From Bacillota bacterium (GTDB taxonomy: Bacteria > Bacillota > Clostridia > Acetivibrionales > DTU013): a stretch of 9,926 nucleotides of DNA. The notes beneath the pieces were generated by a model. The model had not been told where the DNA came from and did not search any database. It was given only the letters and a program-made list of their open reading frames with translations. The position numbers and the translations under genes are program-made. Within the stretch, counting starts at the first letter, position 1. Each line of letters starts with the position of its first letter. Positions 6,885-9,926 of the stretch are shown here, piece after piece. The stretch spans positions 1-9,926 of the forward strand of contig JAEZMC010000027.1 of NCBI GenBank assembly GCA_023435805.1. The letters run 5' to 3'.

Positions 6885-8015
6885 ATGAAAGAATTCAAGA
6901 CCCTGACCATACAAAACCTTTATAAAAACTTCGGCAGCACTGAAGTTCTGAACGATTTCAACCTGACGGTCGAGAAAGGTGAGTTTGTAACGTTTCTGGG
7001 ACCTTCCGGCTGCGGAAAAAGTACCGCATTGAATTGTATCTGCGGGCTTATTCCCATTACAAGCGGAGAAATATATATCGATGGCGAATGTATAGACAAT
7101 TCGGTAGATATTTGCACGGCACCTGAAAAAAGAGGGTTCGGCATGGTTTTTCAAAATTATGCCCTGTTTCCCCATCTGACGATCGCAAAAAATATTTCTT
7201 TCGGTCTTGAGCTGAAAAAGATGGATAAAAAAGAAATAAAGCAGCGTGTGGAGAGCGTGCTGGAGCTGGTGCATCTTGAAGGCTACGGCGAAAAATATCC
7301 AAGCCAGCTTTCGGGCGGGCAGCAGCAGAGGGTGGCAATCGCCAGGTGTATCGTACTGGAACCCAGGCTGCTGATGCTGGATGAGCCTTTGTCCAACCTG
7401 GATGCCAAGCTCCGACTGGAAATGAGGTATGAACTCAAATCCCTGCATGAACGGCTGCAGATCACGACAATCTATGTAACCCACGACCAGCATGAGGCAT
7501 TGGCGCTATCCGACAAAATCGTAGTCATGAAGCTGGGCAGGATACAACAGATCGGCAAGGCGCAGGAGGTCTACTCGAAGCCGGTCAACCTGTTTACGGC
7601 AGATTTCATGGGCTATAAAAACATGTGGGAAGGCAAGATCGTACACTTTGCAGAAGATGGAGATGAAGTGGAGCTGACACTAGATGCAGACGGGATATCC
7701 TTAATATCCAGGCTTGTATTTCCAAAAAACGACGCCGTCCGAAAAATGGCTTTGAAAAGTGCTTATGAAGCCGGCAAAAAGATCCTGACGGCCATCCGGC
7801 CGGAAGATATTACAGCCGGAGATGGACCTGTAAACTGTTATGATTGCAGCATCAACCTGACCGAATACCTCGGCAAGGTCAGCAACGTAAGCGCCAATCT
7901 GCGAAACGGGTTGAAAATCGACGCCAGACCTGAATGCGACACATTCTCAGGCAATACAATAAAGCTTTGCATACCGCCGGAAAAAGTTCTGGTATTCGTA
8001 AAGGAAGAAGGCTGA
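6885..8015 (+). CDS. ABC importer ATPase with C-terminal TOBE-type domain (PotA/FbpC/UgpC class)
   Basis: This 376-residue cytoplasmic subunit hydrolyses ATP to drive the importer. All ATPase motifs are intact: Walker A GPSGCGKS (39-46), the Q-loop FQNYALFPHLT with Gln90, signature LSGGQQQRVAIAR (142-154), Walker B LLMLDEP (162-168, Glu167 catalytic), the D-loop SNLDAKLR and the switch His200 in VTHDQHEAL. From about 235 the C-terminal extension starts, and the segment from about 290 (ILTAIRPEDI, then EYLGKVSNVSANL, ending near KVLVF) looks like the TOBE_2 domain of polyamine, iron, sulfate and sugar importers. There the domain supports dimer contact and sometimes inhibition by cell metabolites. 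The gene is 113 bases after the binding-protein gene, across a strong hairpin, and its stop is 1 base before the first permease's ATG, showing tight coupling. Confidence 0.93.
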   Translation: MKEFKTLTIQNLYKNFGSTEVLNDFNLTVEKGEFVTFLGPSGCGKSTALNCICGLIPITSGEIYIDGECIDNSVDICTAPEKRGFGMVFQNYALFPHLTIAKNISFGLELKKMDKKEIKQRVESVLELVHLEGYGEKYPSQLSGGQQQRVAIARCIVLEPRLLMLDEPLSNLDAKLRLEMRYELKSLHERLQITTIYVTHDQHEALALSDKIVVMKLGRIQQIGKAQEVYSKPVNLFTADFMGYKNMWEGKIVHFAEDGDEVELTLDADGISLISRLVFPKNDAVRKMALKSAYEAGKKILTAIRPEDITAGDGPVNCYDCSINLTEYLGKVSNVSANLRNGLKIDARPECDTFSGNTIKLCIPPEKVLVFVKEEG

Positions 8016-8016
8016 A

Positions 8017-8883
8017 ATGATGAAGAAAATGAAAAATATCGACAAGTACATCCTTTTTCTGCTGCTTCCATCCCTTGCATTTCTGCTGATCCTGTTTATT
8101 TACCCCTTTATATATGGTATCATACTGAGCCTGACCACAAAAACGGGTCAGTTCACCTTCGACAATTACAAGACCTTTTTCACCGATATGTGGGAGCTGC
8201 GGACCATCTGGATCACCCTTTACATATCCCTTCCGGTTACGATACTGTGTGTGGCGTTTGCCGTACCTCTCGCCTACTATATGCGGAAGGGCCTGAAAAG
8301 TGAAAAACTGATCACCTTTTTTCTCATTATCCCGATCACCTTGGGGACGGTTCTGGTTTCGGAAGGCATGCTGACCTATCTGGGACCCAAAGGATGGTTT
8401 AATCAGTTTCTTTTATTTACAGGCATCATCTCCGAGCCGCTTGTATTAACACACAATTATACCGGAGTCATCCTCTCCTTGTTTATACAAGGCTTCCCCT
8501 TTGCATTTCTCATGCTGCTCGGTTATACCTCCGGTATCAATCCCGATCTGGAAAAGGCGGCGCAGATGCTGGGGGCTAAAAAAAGGGAGACCTTCTGGAG
8601 GATTATGTTTCCGCTGATGACGCCTGGAATAGCAATCGCATTTTGTCTCAATTTTGTCATGTCCTTTTCCGTATTCCCCTCAGCCGTTCTGCTTGGACAG
8701 CCGTCGGGTCCCACAAGGGTAATAGCATATGCCGCCTACCAGTGGGCTTATGAAAAGTACGACCGTAACATGGGGTCAACCATCTGCATGATCATGGCTG
8801 TCCTCGAAATTATCATCATTGCACTCGTGCTGACATGGAGGCAGAGGATGTACAAGGGTGCATCCATCGTGGGGAAAGGATAG
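8017..8883 (+). CDS. ABC importer permease, first subunit (PotB-like)
   Basis: This 288-residue inner-membrane protein forms half of the translocation channel. It has about six hydrophobic segments (about 12-38, 64-88, 98-120, 146-170, 203-227 and 254-274). The EAA loop that docks on the ATPase is clear: EKAAQMLGAKKRETFWRIMF followed by PLMTPG (179-204). The layout, with an N-terminal PSLAFLLILFIYP segment and family-like GPTRVIAYAAYQWAYEKYD before the last helix, fits the PotB/AttA/thiamine-iron permease group. The start at 8017 and the one at 8020 are both ATG; purine-rich AAGGAAGAAGG (8001-8011) can serve either, and the difference is one residue. The gene begins 1 base after the ATPase stop, so translation is probably coupled. 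Confidence 0.92.
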   Translation: MMKKMKNIDKYILFLLLPSLAFLLILFIYPFIYGIILSLTTKTGQFTFDNYKTFFTDMWELRTIWITLYISLPVTILCVAFAVPLAYYMRKGLKSEKLITFFLIIPITLGTVLVSEGMLTYLGPKGWFNQFLLFTGIISEPLVLTHNYTGVILSLFIQGFPFAFLMLLGYTSGINPDLEKAAQMLGAKKRETFWRIMFPLMTPGIAIAFCLNFVMSFSVFPSAVLLGQPSGPTRVIAYAAYQWAYEKYDRNMGSTICMIMAVLEIIIIALVLTWRQRMYKGASIVGKG

Positions 8884-8922
8884 GCCGCATACCGGACTTC
8901 AACCGGTTCAATAATGATGAAT

Positions 8923-8930
8923 GAGGGTGA
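8923..8930 (+). promoter_or_regulatory. Ribosome binding site choosing ATG 8935 over ATG 8914
   Basis: GAGGGTGA lies 4 bases before ATG 8935, with the GAGG core 8 bases away. The ATGs at 8914 and 8917 have no comparable upstream site. Confidence 0.7.
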
Positions 8931-8934
8931 ACCT

Positions 8935-9750
8935 ATGTACTATAAAAAATTCAAATTCTCCAATGTGCTGTTTATTGCAGCAATATTCCTTTATGTGATC
9001 AATGTTCTTGGAATACTGCTTACTGTCATCATCAATTCATTTGGCAGGAATTGGTTCAAGGGCGTCGTTCCCGCGGCTTATACTTTGGATTGGTATAAGT
9101 ATGCGTCAAATGAGCATGATATCGGCCAGTTGCTGCAGGTTACCTTTGTGGTCGTTGCCGCTGTTGTCATCATATCGATAGCCGTTGCCTTTCCCGCCGC
9201 TTATGTTATGGCAAGGAACGAATTCAAACTCAAAGGCGTCATCATGACATTGTTTCTTCTTCCCATGCTTATCCCGCCTATGACATATGGTGTTCCTCTG
9301 GCGACACTGCTGCTGAAATCCAGGCTTCCAAACCTTCTGTGCGTTATTCTTGCGAACCTTGTACCTATCATTCCGTTTATGATCCTGATCATTACACCTT
9401 TTATAGAACAGGTTGGGACAAATATTGAATCCGCAGCCCGGATGCTGGGTGCCGGCAAAAAGACGATATTCATGAAGATCCTGGTTCCGCTAACGGCGCC
9501 AGGCATACTTACGGCGAGTATCCTTTCCATCGTCAAGGCAGTATCCGCCTTCGACCTGACCTATCTTATTGCAAACGGAAAATCCATGACGCTCGTCGTC
9601 GCACTGTATGCCGATGCATTTGCGGCCGGATCAAGGCCGGGGCAGGCAATAGACGCGCTTGCATGCATCTATTTTGCCATCACCATGACATGCTTTCTTA
9701 TAGCATTACGATTTGTAAATCCTACACAGATGGTGTTCAAAATTAAATAA
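8935..9750 (+). CDS. ABC importer permease, second subunit (PotC-like)
   Basis: This 271-residue inner-membrane protein is the partner of the first permease. It has about six hydrophobic segments (about 10-34, 66-92, 102-126, 134-156, 186-208 and 240-262) and the EAA loop ESAARMLGAGKKTIFMKILV then PLTAPG (165-190), which matches the first permease's loop closely in length and residues. The order of permease 1 then permease 2, 51 bases apart, and the differing N-termini are typical of heterodimeric PotBC-like channels. The cytoplasmic MYYKKFKF start is basic, as expected for inside orientation. It is the last gene of the importer operon; a strong terminator follows 39 bases after its stop. Confidence 0.92.
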   Translation: MYYKKFKFSNVLFIAAIFLYVINVLGILLTVIINSFGRNWFKGVVPAAYTLDWYKYASNEHDIGQLLQVTFVVVAAVVIISIAVAFPAAYVMARNEFKLKGVIMTLFLLPMLIPPMTYGVPLATLLLKSRLPNLLCVILANLVPIIPFMILIITPFIEQVGTNIESAARMLGAGKKTIFMKILVPLTAPGILTASILSIVKAVSAFDLTYLIANGKSMTLVVALYADAFAAGSRPGQAIDALACIYFAITMTCFLIALRFVNPTQMVFKIK

Positions 9751-9789
9751 AACCCTGCGGAAACTGTCTGAAATCTATTAGCCGTGACT

Positions 9790-9825
9790 TACAAAATGAC
9801 GCCTGACGCGTCATTTTGTATTTTT
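9790..9825 (+). terminator. Intrinsic terminator of the importer operon
   Basis: TACAAAATGACGC (9790-9802) and GCGTCATTTTGTA (9808-9820) form a perfect 13-bp stem with a 5-base loop, followed directly by TTTTT (9821-9825). On the minus strand the same hairpin lacks a following U-tract, so it should work mainly for the importer operon. The right arm also encodes the end of the convergent gene. Confidence 0.9.
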
Positions 9826-9926
9826 GATTCTTTCAATAAGGCCCTCATATTCCTTGTCGTATTTTTCATACATGGGTGCGATGATCTTCTGAATCGCTTC
9901 CTTATCACTGTCGCTAATCTTTGTAA
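9811..9926 (-). CDS. C-terminus of a convergent gene, probably a TRAP-transporter DctP-type binding protein (partial)
   Basis: Read on the minus strand, the last 116 bases give 37 codons in one open frame ending at TGA (bases 9813-9811). The peptide begins TKISDSDKEAIQKII and ends with APMYEKYDKEYEGLIERI then KNTK. The spacing of acidic and aromatic residues, with a P-x-YEKY core followed by an LIERI helix, resembles the C-terminal helix of DctP periplasmic/extracellular binding proteins of TRAP (tripartite, ATP-independent) transporters for organic acids. The start lies outside the window. That it is coding is well supported by the uninterrupted frame and amphipathic composition; the family call is from memory of the motif alone, and another binding protein type is possible. 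Confidence 0.6.
   Translation of the reverse strand, partial: TKISDSDKEAIQKIIAPMYEKYDKEYEGLIERIKNTK

Noticed and set aside
8891..8907. Small hairpin ACCGG/CCGGT between the two permease genes
   Set aside because: Only five pairs with a 7-base loop and no U-tract; easily expected by chance.
1..9926. Mobile element, CRISPR array, tRNA, rRNA or phage signatures
   Set aside because: I saw no transposase or integrase motif, no regularly spaced repeats and no structural RNA gene. The compact operons look like normal chromosome.

Overview
The window looks like ordinary chromosomal DNA of a Gram-positive anaerobe of the Bacillota, most likely a clostridium. Reasons: strong AGGAGG-type ribosome binding sites before most genes, A-rich-arm/U-tract intrinsic terminators, a YesM/YesN-type two-component pair, moderate GC, and a secreted binding protein carrying a bacterial Ig-like (Big_2) domain. 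I cannot name the species.

Layout. Positions 1-1271 (+) are the 3' part of a glucose/sorbosone dehydrogenase-like beta-propeller gene whose start lies outside the window. A good sigma-A-type promoter (1354-1382) then begins a three-gene regulatory operon: a 203-residue, membrane-less protein that resembles the DHp and ATP-binding core of a YesM kinase but has lost key catalytic residues (1416-2027), a complete membrane histidine kinase of the YesM type (2051-3523), and a REC-AraC response regulator of the YesN type (3566-5164). An intrinsic terminator (5192-5233) closes it.

A 120-base gap holds a 13-bp-arm inverted repeat (5263-5298) with a second 8-bp inverted repeat around it. It leads into a four-gene ABC importer operon: Big_2/substrate-binding protein (5353-6771), ATPase with a TOBE region (6885-8015) and two permeases (8017-8883 and 8935-9750). 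A large intercistronic hairpin (6780-6848) lies between the binding protein and the ATPase. The operon ends at a strong terminator (9790-9825). The last 116 bases encode, on the minus strand, the C-terminus of a convergent gene that resembles a TRAP-transporter DctP binding protein; its stop codon lies inside the terminator hairpin.

How it may work (inference): the kinase/regulator pair senses an extracellular signal and switches on the adjacent importer through the palindrome region. The importer is of the polyamine/iron/thiamine/phosphonate class (PotABCD/AttABC-like), not the sugar class usually placed beside YesMN, and it brings its own ATPase. The degenerate kinase-like first gene is the most unusual element. 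It is a candidate soluble modulator of the neighbouring kinase, with Glu where the phospho-accepting His should be.
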